Assembly (NCBI GenBank): GCA_031553435.1
Contig: JAVBLQ010000037.1
Location: 1 to 15,162, forward strand
Length of the DNA stretch: 15,162 nucleotides
Direction of reading: 5' to 3'
DNA from: JAVBLQ01 sp031553435
Lineage (GTDB): Bacteria > Bacteroidota > Bacteroidia > Bacteroidales > Azobacteroidaceae
In this document: positions 6,506 through 13,709 of the stretch, piece after piece
Position numbering within the stretch: the stretch's first letter is position 1
Layout of the letters: every line of letters begins with the position of its first letter
The notes under the pieces: model-generated
Seen by the model: only the letters and a program-made list of their open reading frames with translations
The model's database searches: none
Told to the model about the DNA's origin: nothing
Position numbers and translations under genes: made by a program

Positions 6506-6512
6506 AGGAGGA
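6506..6512 (+). promoter_or_regulatory. Strong Shine-Dalgarno site before greA
   Basis: AGGAGGA sits 6 bases before the ATG at 6519. Every other gene start in this window lacks such a site, which is the rule in Bacteroidota, where the anti-Shine-Dalgarno end of 16S rRNA is sequestered on the ribosome. The exact match makes the greA start certain and suggests special translational control. Confidence 0.8.
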
Positions 6513-6518
6513 CTAACC

Positions 6519-6989
6519 ATGGCAGTTAGCTATATGACCGAAGATGGCTACAAGAAATTGATGGAAGAAATTAATTATCTTGAAACCGTAAAACGCCCTG
6601 AAATTTCAAAACAAATTGCAGAAGCGCGAGATAAGGGAGACCTTTCAGAAAATGCTGAGTATGATGCAGCTAAAGAAGCTCAAGGCCTTCTCGAAGCAAA
6701 AATATCTCAGATAAAAACTTTGATAGCAAGTGCACGTATCATAGATGAAAGTCAAATCTCTACTGATACTATCAAAATATTGAACAAAGTAAAAATCCGC
6801 AACGTTAAAAACAACCAAACGATGACCTACATGCTGGTTGCCGAAAGCGAAGCCAATCTAAAAGAAGGCAAAATCGCGATCAGTACTCCTGTAGGGCAAG
6901 GTCTTTTGGGCAAAAAAGTCGGAGATCTGGTTGAAATTAAAGTTCCATCCGGAGTGATGTCTTTTGAAGTAATGGAGATCTCGGTTTAA
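6519..6989 (+). CDS. greA: Transcript cleavage factor GreA
   Basis: A 156-residue GreA, the factor that enters the secondary channel of backtracked RNA polymerase and triggers transcript cleavage. Residues 1-75 form the coiled-coil finger; the tip ARDKGDLSENAEYDAAKEAQ carries the catalytic Asp41 and Glu44 at the same numbers as in E. coli. Residues about 80-156 form the FKBP-like C-terminal domain with SPVGxxLLGKKVGD-type sequence (here TPVGQGLLGKKVGD). Length is normal for the family. The gene stands alone, with a complex leader (consensus promoter, early terminator, hairpin, AGGAGGA site) and a long inverted repeat after the stop. Confidence 0.98.
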   Translation: MAVSYMTEDGYKKLMEEINYLETVKRPEISKQIAEARDKGDLSENAEYDAAKEAQGLLEAKISQIKTLIASARIIDESQISTDTIKILNKVKIRNVKNNQTMTYMLVAESEANLKEGKIAISTPVGQGLLGKKVGDLVEIKVPSGVMSFEVMEISV

Positions 6990-6994
6990 GATTT

Positions 6995-7058
6995 GTTTAA
7001 TGTTTAATGTTTATGGTTTAATATTGAAAATCAATGGATTAAACCATAAACATTAAAC
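6995..7058. terminator. Bidirectional terminator built from inverted heptamer repeats
   Basis: Four 7-base units (GTTTAAT at 6995 and 7002, GTTTATG at 7009, GTTTAAT at 7016) make the left arm. The right arm 7038-7058 is the perfect 21-base complement of 7002-7022. Inside, ATTGA/TCAAT (7023-7027 with 7031-7035) extends the stem. It sits between the convergent greA and P-type ATPase genes (stops at 6989 and 7075), where a shared terminator is expected, though the long A/T stem without a pure T tail is unlike a classic intrinsic terminator. Confidence 0.7.
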
Positions 7059-7074
7059 AATTTACTCTCCAAAA

Positions 7075-9006
7075 TCATTTCCTCACCCTTATTGCATTCA
7101 ATATCGCCAATAAGGCAACTCCTACATCAGCAAAAACGGCAGCCCACATGCTGGCAAAGCCCGCAGCGCCTAATCCCATTACAACTAATTTAACAGTGAG
7201 GGTGAACATAATATTTTGCCACACAATTTGTTTTGTCTTCTTACCGATATGAATGGCTATGGGTATTTTGGAGGGTTTATCATCCTGAATAACTACATCT
7301 GCAGTTTCGATGGCGGCATCACTTCCCAAACCTCCCATTGCGACACCTATATCACTGATGGCAATTACCGGGGCATCATTTACCCCATCACCAACGAAAG
7401 CGACACTTTGTCCTGTATGAATGATTTGCAGTACTTTCTCAACTTTATCTTCCGGCAACAGATTCCCGAAAGCATCATCGACTCCCAGCGTTTGTGCAAC
7501 TTTCTGAACTACTGAATCTTTGTCTCCGCTTAAGAGTGTTGTTTTTACTCCCAGGATTTTTAATTGATCGATTGTCCGGAGTGCATCTTCTTTCAGTTGG
7601 TCTGCAATACTGATGTATCCGGCAAATTGCTGATCAATAGCTATTGCAATGATAGTATCCGCTTCATTTTCCGGAAGGATTTTGGCCGTAATTCCATATT
7701 TTTCAAGCAGTTTAACGTTTCCTGCCAATATATTTTTCCCATTAATGATTCCTTTCAGTCCGTGACCTGATATTTCTTCCACATTTTGTATAGAAATTTT
7801 GGGATCTACCATTCCGGCGTATTCATGTATAGCTGTGGCAACCGGATGCGTCGATTTACTTTCCAGGGCATTGACTAATTGCAGGACTTCTTTTTCCTCA
7901 AATCCGGATTGAATAATGCTTTGTTGAACTTTGAATACTCCTTCGGTAAGTGTACCGGTTTTGTCCATTACTACATGCTGAACGGAAGCCATTGCATCCA
8001 GATAGTTTCCTCCTTTGAATAGGATACCATTGCGGGAACCGGCTCCGATTCCTGCAAAATAACTTAATGGAATAGAAATGACTAATGCACAAGGACAAGA
8101 TATAACCAGGAAAATCAACGCCCTGTAGAGCCAATCGGCAAATACATAATCGGGATCAAAGAAATAAGGAAGAAAACAAGTGGTTGTAGCAGCAATCACA
8201 ACAGCCGGAGTGTAATAGCGGGCAAATTTCCGGATAAATAATTCTGTCGGCGCTTTTTGTGCATTGGCATTTTGCACCAGATCCAATATTTTGGACAGTT
8301 TACTATCTTCATACGGAGTATTGACTTCAACCAATGCCAATGTATTGATATTAATCATACCTGCCAAAACTGTCTCTCCTTTCGATTTTGTATCGGGTTT
8401 GCTTTCTCCGGTCAATGCGGCTGTATTGAAAGATGCTTTTTCTGAAAGTAAAATACCATCCAAAGCTAGTTTTTCTCCGGCTTTTAACTGGATGACTGAA
8501 CCTATTGAAACATGCTCAGCTTTGACAATGTCTTCTTTTCCATTTTTAATAATGGTAACTGTATCTGGTCGTTGGTCGATCAAATCCTTGATGTTCGACT
8601 GGGCTCGTCTGACAGCTAATCCCTGGAAAAATTCACCAACGGAATAAAATAACATTACAGCAACTGCTTCCGGAAATTCTTCGATAGCCAAAGCTCCCAA
8701 TGTCGCAATAGACATCAACGAGAATTCAGTAAAAATATCTCCTTTGAGAATTAATTTAACAGATTCTTTTATAACAGGATATCCGACTATGATATAGGTA
8801 ATTATATACCAAAAAGTTCTGATCCATCCTGTAAAAAGTGAAACATGTGTATGATCTGCAATCAATCCTAAAATCAATAGAATAAAACTAATGAAGATGG
8901 GAATAAGTAATTTAGCATTACTTTGCTCTCCATGTTCGTGTTCGAAAGTTGCAGGTGTTTCGCTGCAACTACAGGAACTTGGGCAATGTTTTTCTTCTTG
9001 TTTCAT
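7075..9006 (-). CDS. Heavy-metal P1B-type ATPase (ZntA/CadA-like, Zn2+/Cd2+/Pb2+ export)
   Basis: A 643-residue inner-membrane ATPase that exports divalent soft metals from the cytoplasm. The transport motif SCPCALVISIPL has C304-P305-C306. Others are LTGES (198-202, actuator), DKTGT with the phosphorylated Asp348, the SKSTHP motif (His387-Pro388) and GDGVNDAP (from 539). Lys606 in LTVKLVVMG and Asp627 in ADVGVALLAILNA match the extra metal-site residues of the P1B-2 (Zn/Cd/Pb) group. There is no HMA domain at the N-terminus; instead a short Cys/His-rich tail (HCPSSCSCSE, then EHEHGE) may bind metal. It is the last gene of the efflux operon, 22 bases after the outer-membrane factor gene. Cobalt specificity cannot be excluded. 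Confidence 0.93.
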   Translation of the reverse strand: MKQEEKHCPSSCSCSETPATFEHEHGEQSNAKLLIPIFISFILLILGLIADHTHVSLFTGWIRTFWYIITYIIVGYPVIKESVKLILKGDIFTEFSLMSIATLGALAIEEFPEAVAVMLFYSVGEFFQGLAVRRAQSNIKDLIDQRPDTVTIIKNGKEDIVKAEHVSIGSVIQLKAGEKLALDGILLSEKASFNTAALTGESKPDTKSKGETVLAGMININTLALVEVNTPYEDSKLSKILDLVQNANAQKAPTELFIRKFARYYTPAVVIAATTTCFLPYFFDPDYVFADWLYRALIFLVISCPCALVISIPLSYFAGIGAGSRNGILFKGGNYLDAMASVQHVVMDKTGTLTEGVFKVQQSIIQSGFEEKEVLQLVNALESKSTHPVATAIHEYAGMVDPKISIQNVEEISGHGLKGIINGKNILAGNVKLLEKYGITAKILPENEADTIIAIAIDQQFAGYISIADQLKEDALRTIDQLKILGVKTTLLSGDKDSVVQKVAQTLGVDDAFGNLLPEDKVEKVLQIIHTGQSVAFVGDGVNDAPVIAISDIGVAMGGLGSDAAIETADVVIQDDKPSKIPIAIHIGKKTKQIVWQNIMFTLTVKLVVMGLGAAGFASMWAAVFADVGVALLAILNAIRVRK

Positions 9007-9028
9007 ATAAGTTTTAGGCTAAAATTAT

Positions 9029-10201
9029 TTAGAGTGTAAAAGTGTATAATTCCGCAACAAGCTTCTGCAAGTCCCGTTCAGATTCCAGCATTTTATTGAT
9101 TGTATCGTAATACAGTTGTATTTCCAAAACATATTCTATCAGGCTTAATTCTCCTTTGTCCAATGCTTTTTTCAACAATCCGGAATTGTTTAGATTTCTC
9201 AATTCGGATTGATAATCATTGACTACTTTTTGCAGAGAAATCGCTTTTTCATATAACGCTTTGTAGCGGACATAGTTCGATTTTGTCACTGCCGCAGAAT
9301 ACATTTCGGCTGAAATGCTTCTTGCTTTAGCCAGTTTAACATTGTTTTTATTTTCCCAAAGGGGAATGGTCAATGCAACTTTCACTCCCTGATAACGGGA
9401 ACCGACCACATTTTCCAACATATATCCTGCGGAAAATTTTGGTAATCCCATTGCTTTGTTTAATCCGATTTGTTGTTTGGAAATTTCAATGTCGCTTGCT
9501 GCTATCTGCAATTCGGGATTATTCGCTTCATTTTTGAGAAAAAATGATTCGAAATCAATCGGGAGTTCCTGATCCGGATAAGTCATATTTGCGAATGCAA
9601 AAGTTTTTCCTCCATTCAGATTCTCTAATTGCGATAGAATATTTTTTCTTTCTATCAGGTTATTTTCCAATTCTTTTTGAGCATTGAGTAAATTCAGACC
9701 GGCTTTATTCTTATCAATGATATTGGCATCTCCTGAATTGAAACGTTTCTGATAAGCAAAATTGATTTCTTTGGCGTGACTTAAACGTATTTCCAATTCT
9801 TCATTCAATTTATTCAGATAACTCAATTCGATACAAAATTGTTTGGCCTGTAACAATATTTCTCTTCTTTTGAGGAGATAAACAGATTCGACCTGATTGT
9901 TTTGCAGATTGGCAATTTTACCTTTTTTATTGGTAACGGCAAAATCTAATGATTGCATGATTGAAAAATCCTGGCGATTTCCGATTTCATTCGGGCTTCC
10001 CCACAGATAAGCTGCATCTACAGAGGGATTTTCAAGATAAATTCCTGTTTTATTTTCAATTTTCTGAGCTTCTGTTGCTTGCTTGTATGCTGCAAGTTCC
10101 AGATTATTGGCTTCGATCTGCTTCAAAACATCGTTGATATTGTTTTGAGCGGAAACAAACGATATAAATCCTGTGAAAAGGATGGTGATAATTGGTTTCA
10201 T
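9029..10201 (-). CDS. TolC/CzcC-type outer-membrane factor of the metal efflux pump
   Basis: A 390-residue TolC-family protein forming the outer-membrane channel of the tripartite pump. A signal peptide ends near residue 18 (FISFVSA), cut before Gln; there is no lipobox Cys, unlike many CusC proteins. Two TolC-type repeats are seen: long heptad-rich helices (about 100-195 and 290-380) between barrel segments, with PSVDAAYLWG and PKFSAGYMLE as equivalent strand regions and the FNSGDANIIDKNKAGLNLL and LDKGELSLIEYVLEIQLYY stretches at matching places in each half. The length fits CzcC more than E. coli TolC. Its start overlaps the RND pump stop by four bases (ATGA), which implies coupled translation. 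The substrate is inferred from its neighbours. Confidence 0.9.
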   Translation of the reverse strand: MKPIITILFTGFISFVSAQNNINDVLKQIEANNLELAAYKQATEAQKIENKTGIYLENPSVDAAYLWGSPNEIGNRQDFSIMQSLDFAVTNKKGKIANLQNNQVESVYLLKRREILLQAKQFCIELSYLNKLNEELEIRLSHAKEINFAYQKRFNSGDANIIDKNKAGLNLLNAQKELENNLIERKNILSQLENLNGGKTFAFANMTYPDQELPIDFESFFLKNEANNPELQIAASDIEISKQQIGLNKAMGLPKFSAGYMLENVVGSRYQGVKVALTIPLWENKNNVKLAKARSISAEMYSAAVTKSNYVRYKALYEKAISLQKVVNDYQSELRNLNNSGLLKKALDKGELSLIEYVLEIQLYYDTINKMLESERDLQKLVAELYTFTL

Positions 10202-13200
10202 TTCTTCATTAAACTATATACTATCGGTACAACATAAATATTCAAAAGTGTGGAAGTAAGTAATCCGCCAAGAATTACCTGCGCCATAGGACTTTGTATT
10301 TCATTTCCGGGTGCATCTCCGTTGATAGCCAGCGGAAGCAATGCCAATCCGGCTGTAAGAGCCGTCATCAATATCGGATTTAAGCGATCAACTGAACCTT
10401 TGATGATGATTTCCTCCGGATCGATGCCTTCTTGTCTCATGTGTTTATAACGTGAAACGAGCAGGATTCCGTTTCTTGTGGCAATACCAAACAAGGTGAT
10501 AAACCCGATGATTGCCGGAATACTGATTGTATTGGATGTGATAAATACTGCCAACACGCCGCCGATCAAAGCCAAAGGAAGATTGAGCAAAATAATTCCG
10601 GCCAGTTTCATATTCCTGAATTCATGGAATAATAAAAGAAAAATGATTGCAATTGCCAGAATTGAAGTAAGCAAGAGCGTTCGCGAAGCCGCTTGTGCAT
10701 TTTCAAACTGACCACCGTATTCAATCCGGTAATTTTCAGGAAGAACGATGTTTTCATCGATACTTTTCCTGATATCATCAACGGCACTCATCAAATCTCT
10801 TCCGGCCACATTGGCAGAGACCACCAGTTTTCTTTGCACATTCTCACGACTGATGCTGTTGGGGCCGGATCCGGAAAGGATTTCGGCCACATGTTCCAAT
10901 GGGACTTTTTTTCCGTCAGATGTATCGATCAATGATTTTTTCAGACCTTCGATGTTTTGCGTGTAATCTTTGTTGAAACGCAGGAAAAGATCGAAACTTT
11001 GTTGTCCTTCATAAATTTCGGTCATTTTTGAACCTCCCAAAGCAATTTTGACAAATTCATTGAATTCATTCAAGGTAATGCCGTAACGAGCCAACATTTC
11101 TCTTTTCGCCCGGATCTGAATCTGAGGCACTTCCACTTGTTGTTCGACATTCACATCGGCCAGTCCTTCAATATCCGCAATGGTACGATTGATTTGAGTT
11201 CCCAACTGGAACAACTTATTCAGGTCGGGACCAAAAATTTTGATGGCAATATTGGCTCTTGTTCCGGACAACATGTGATCGATGCGGTGTCCCAAAGGTT
11301 GGCCGACAATGGTTACAACTCCAGGGACTCCTGCTAATTTAGCACGGACATCAGTCATAAATTCGTCGCGATCTCTTTTGTCCAACTTGAAATTGACATC
11401 GATTTCCGCACTGTTGGTCGATTGTGAATGTTCATCCAACTCTCCTCTTCCTGTCCTCCGGGTAGTACTTGTTACTTCGGGAATGGACAGCAACTCGGTT
11501 TCCATCAGATTTCCCAGCTTATTGCTTTCGTCCAATGATATTCCGGGTTTGGAAACTGCCGAAATGGTCAAAGCTCCTTCGTTGAATTCAGGAAGAAAAC
11601 TTTGTCCCATTGTAAAAAAGATAATCAGGGCGATCACAAACATTCCTCCGGAAATTCCGATGATTTTTTTCTTATGGTTAAGCGCCCAAATCAATGATTT
11701 TTCGTAGTAATAAAGGAGTTTTTGTACGAACCGGCTGTCTTTTTCTTTTTTATTCAAATATTTATCGTCCGACAATAACATTTTACAGAGTAAAGGAGTT
11801 AAAGTCATAGCAACGATCAATGACATGAATAAAGAAACAATGTATGCGATTCCCAAGGGTTTCAACATCCGACCTTCCATTCCGGAAAGAAAAAATAAAG
11901 GAATGAATGCCACTATGATAATCAATGTTGCATTGAAAATGGATGAGCGGATTTCTTTGGATGCTTCAAAAACTATTTTTGCGGCGGATTCTCTTTCTTT
12001 TTCCGGTTTCTGATGATTTTGTTTCAAACGTTTGTAAACATTTTCGACATCAATAATCGCATCATCTACGAGTGAACCGATGGCAATGGCCATCCCTCCC
12101 AGACTCATCGTATTGATATTCAATCCCAGAAATTTCAATGTAAGAATGGCTGCCAGAAGGGAAATCGGAATAGCAAGTAACGAAATGATCGTTGTTCGGA
12201 AACTTCCTAAAAACAAAAATAATATGATGATGACAAAAATAGCTCCTTCAATCAGAGAACGTTGCACATTATGCACGGAGGTTTCAATGAAATCGGCCTG
12301 ACGGAAAATTTTTGTTTCCAACTTTACATCCGGGGGAAGTGTTTTCTGCAACTCAGCCAGATTTTTTTCAATATTCCGGGTAACATTCAACGTATTACTT
12401 CCCGGTTGTTTGGAAATAGAGAGGATTACTCCTGGCTTGGCATTCAAAGAAGCGTAACCCATTTTTACAGCGTTTCCTATTTTTACTTCCGCAACATCGT
12501 CCAATCGTACCGGGTTTCCGTTTCTGGATTTGATGTAAGTCTTTGCCAGTTCTTCAATGTCGGCAGTTCTTCCGATACCCCGGACAATGAATTCGTTTCC
12601 GAATTCCCTGACTACGCCTCCTGAAGAATTATTGCTGATTCCCTGGCAAGTAGTAACCAGTTCGTCTAAAGAAACTTCATAGTATTGCATTTTTTGGGGA
12701 TTAACCAAAACCTGATATTGTTTGTAATCGCCACCGATGATGGTTACTTGCGAAACACCTCCGGTTGCCAGAATAACCGGACGGATATTCCATTCGGCAA
12801 TAGTCCGCAGATCCATCATGGAAGTGGTATCCGCATGTAATCCGATGAACAGGATTTCGCCCATTACACTTGATTGCGGAGCCAGTTCGGGTTTGATACC
12901 TTCGGGCATGGCGCCTGATACAGATACCATTTTCTCGCTGACTGTTTGTCGTGCTTTGAAAATATCCGTACCCCAATCAAATTCTACCCACACAAATGAG
13001 ATGCCCTGAGAAGAAGAAGAGCGGACACGCCGGACTCCCGTAGCTCCATTCACTGCTGTTTCGATGGGGAAGGTGATCAATCGCTCTATTTCTTCGGGAG
13101 CCATTCCTTCGCAATCGGTCATGACAACTACTGTTGGGGCTGTAAGATCGGGAAATACATCTACATCCATTTTATTGGCAGTGTAAAATCCTGCAATCAT

Positions 13201-13269
13201 CAGGACTGTAGCGCCCAGTAAAATCAGCAGTTTATTATTTAGTGAAAATTGAATGATTTTGTTTAGCAT
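10198..13269 (-). CDS. CusA/CzcA-type heavy-metal RND efflux pump
   Basis: A 1023-residue inner-membrane RND transporter that takes metal ions from the periplasm and drives them out using the proton gradient. It begins with the usual N-terminal helix and periplasmic porter sequence (DVFPDLTAPTVVVMT, then EEIERLITFPIETAVNG, ATGVRRVRSSSSQG). The second half repeats the fold (LPEFNEGALTISAVSKPG onward). The proton-relay helix 4 reads AIGSLVDDAIIDVENVYKRL with Asp402, Asp403 and Glu409. The paired Asp is closer to AcrB-type pumps than to the single Asp of CzcA or CusA, yet the rest of the protein is HME type. The loop HRIDHMLSGTRANIAIKIFG is typical of the HME group. Metal specificity cannot be fixed; the P1B-2 partner favours Zn/Cd/Co, but Cu/Ag is possible. 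A pseudogene separates it from the membrane-fusion gene. Confidence 0.95.
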   Translation of the reverse strand: MLNKIIQFSLNNKLLILLGATVLMIAGFYTANKMDVDVFPDLTAPTVVVMTDCEGMAPEEIERLITFPIETAVNGATGVRRVRSSSSQGISFVWVEFDWGTDIFKARQTVSEKMVSVSGAMPEGIKPELAPQSSVMGEILFIGLHADTTSMMDLRTIAEWNIRPVILATGGVSQVTIIGGDYKQYQVLVNPQKMQYYEVSLDELVTTCQGISNNSSGGVVREFGNEFIVRGIGRTADIEELAKTYIKSRNGNPVRLDDVAEVKIGNAVKMGYASLNAKPGVILSISKQPGSNTLNVTRNIEKNLAELQKTLPPDVKLETKIFRQADFIETSVHNVQRSLIEGAIFVIIILFLFLGSFRTTIISLLAIPISLLAAILTLKFLGLNINTMSLGGMAIAIGSLVDDAIIDVENVYKRLKQNHQKPEKERESAAKIVFEASKEIRSSIFNATLIIIVAFIPLFFLSGMEGRMLKPLGIAYIVSLFMSLIVAMTLTPLLCKMLLSDDKYLNKKEKDSRFVQKLLYYYEKSLIWALNHKKKIIGISGGMFVIALIIFFTMGQSFLPEFNEGALTISAVSKPGISLDESNKLGNLMETELLSIPEVTSTTRRTGRGELDEHSQSTNSAEIDVNFKLDKRDRDEFMTDVRAKLAGVPGVVTIVGQPLGHRIDHMLSGTRANIAIKIFGPDLNKLFQLGTQINRTIADIEGLADVNVEQQVEVPQIQIRAKREMLARYGITLNEFNEFVKIALGGSKMTEIYEGQQSFDLFLRFNKDYTQNIEGLKKSLIDTSDGKKVPLEHVAEILSGSGPNSISRENVQRKLVVSANVAGRDLMSAVDDIRKSIDENIVLPENYRIEYGGQFENAQAASRTLLLTSILAIAIIFLLLFHEFRNMKLAGIILLNLPLALIGGVLAVFITSNTISIPAIIGFITLFGIATRNGILLVSRYKHMRQEGIDPEEIIIKGSVDRLNPILMTALTAGLALLPLAINGDAPGNEIQSPMAQVILGGLLTSTLLNIYVVPIVYSLMKK

Positions 13270-13278
13270 AGTTTTATT

Positions 13279-13306
13279 AATTACGAATTACGAATTGCGA
13301 ATTAGG
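13279..13306. repeat. AATTNNN heptamer array, right-hand member downstream of the pseudogene
   Basis: Four 7-base units in a row: AATTACG, AATTACG, AATTGCG, AATTAGG. The array lies 9 bases upstream of the RND pump start and overlaps the stop codon of the pseudogene (13302-13304). It is in inverted relation to the array at 13675-13709: over 30 bases the two can pair at about 24 positions. Confidence 0.85.
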
Positions 13307-13662
13307 AATCTTGTTGCTTGAGAGACTTAATAATGCTTCCAATGATTTTAAGTAATTCGTTGCAATCAGACAACAATGATTCTGTCATATTTTTTTCAAG
13401 AAAACCCGTATCATTCAGAAGTCGAAGCCAATAGCAAGTTTCTCGCGCTTCTTTATGGTAATAGATAATTTTGCATGAAAATCTTTTCGGGAATGTCCAC
13501 CCATAGCTTCCTCTATATTTGCGCCTATAGATGTTCCACAGCGCAGAAGTTGCTTAGACAATACAAATTCCTTTTTATCTGTTGTCATGTATATTTATAA
13601 CAATTAATAATACGAATTGCAAAGGCATAACTCTTCTCAACAACCACATTATTCTCTTTCAT
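13302..13662 (-). pseudogene. Frameshifted four-helix-bundle protein (S23 / 23S rRNA intervening-sequence type)
   Basis: On the minus strand three frames together spell one small protein. Frame A from the ATG at 13662 gives MKENNVVVEKSYAFAIRI and on to CYKYT, then TGA at 13585-13587. Frame B from 13588 gives KKEFVLSKQLLRCGTSIGAN, IEEAMGGHSRKDFHAKLSI, then TGA at 13415-13417. Frame C gives YHKEARETCYWLRLLNDTGF, then LEKNMTESLLSDCNELLKII and on to the TAA at 13302-13304. The order and motifs (LSKQLLRSGTSIGANIEEA-like, KEARET-W-RLL) are those of the four helix bundle family (TIGR02436, PF05635). Each break looks like loss of one base, near 13590 and near 13460. The full product would be about 120 residues. 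It lies inside the metal-efflux operon, same strand, flanked by inverted heptamer arrays. Sequencing error is the main alternative for the breaks, but two independent ones favour a real pseudogene. Confidence 0.85.
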
Positions 13663-13674
13663 TGATAGTATTTT

Positions 13675-13709
13675 AATTCCTAATTCTTAATTCCTAATTT
13701 CTAATTCTA
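13675..13709. repeat. AATTNNN heptamer array overlapping the stop codon of the membrane-fusion gene
   Basis: Five 7-base units in a row: AATTCCT, AATTCTT, AATTCCT, AATTTCT, AATTCTA. The last contains the TAG stop of the membrane-fusion gene (13707-13709, minus strand). It begins 13 bases before the pseudogene start and is the inverted partner of the array at 13279-13306. Confidence 0.85.

Noticed and set aside
8264..8647. 127-codon open frame on the + strand inside the P-type ATPase gene
   Set aside because: Antisense shadow of the ATPase, whose motifs are all on the minus strand.
11282..11707. 141-codon open frame on the + strand inside the RND pump gene
   Set aside because: It is antisense to a strongly conserved protein in the minus frame and its translation shows no domain-like sequence.
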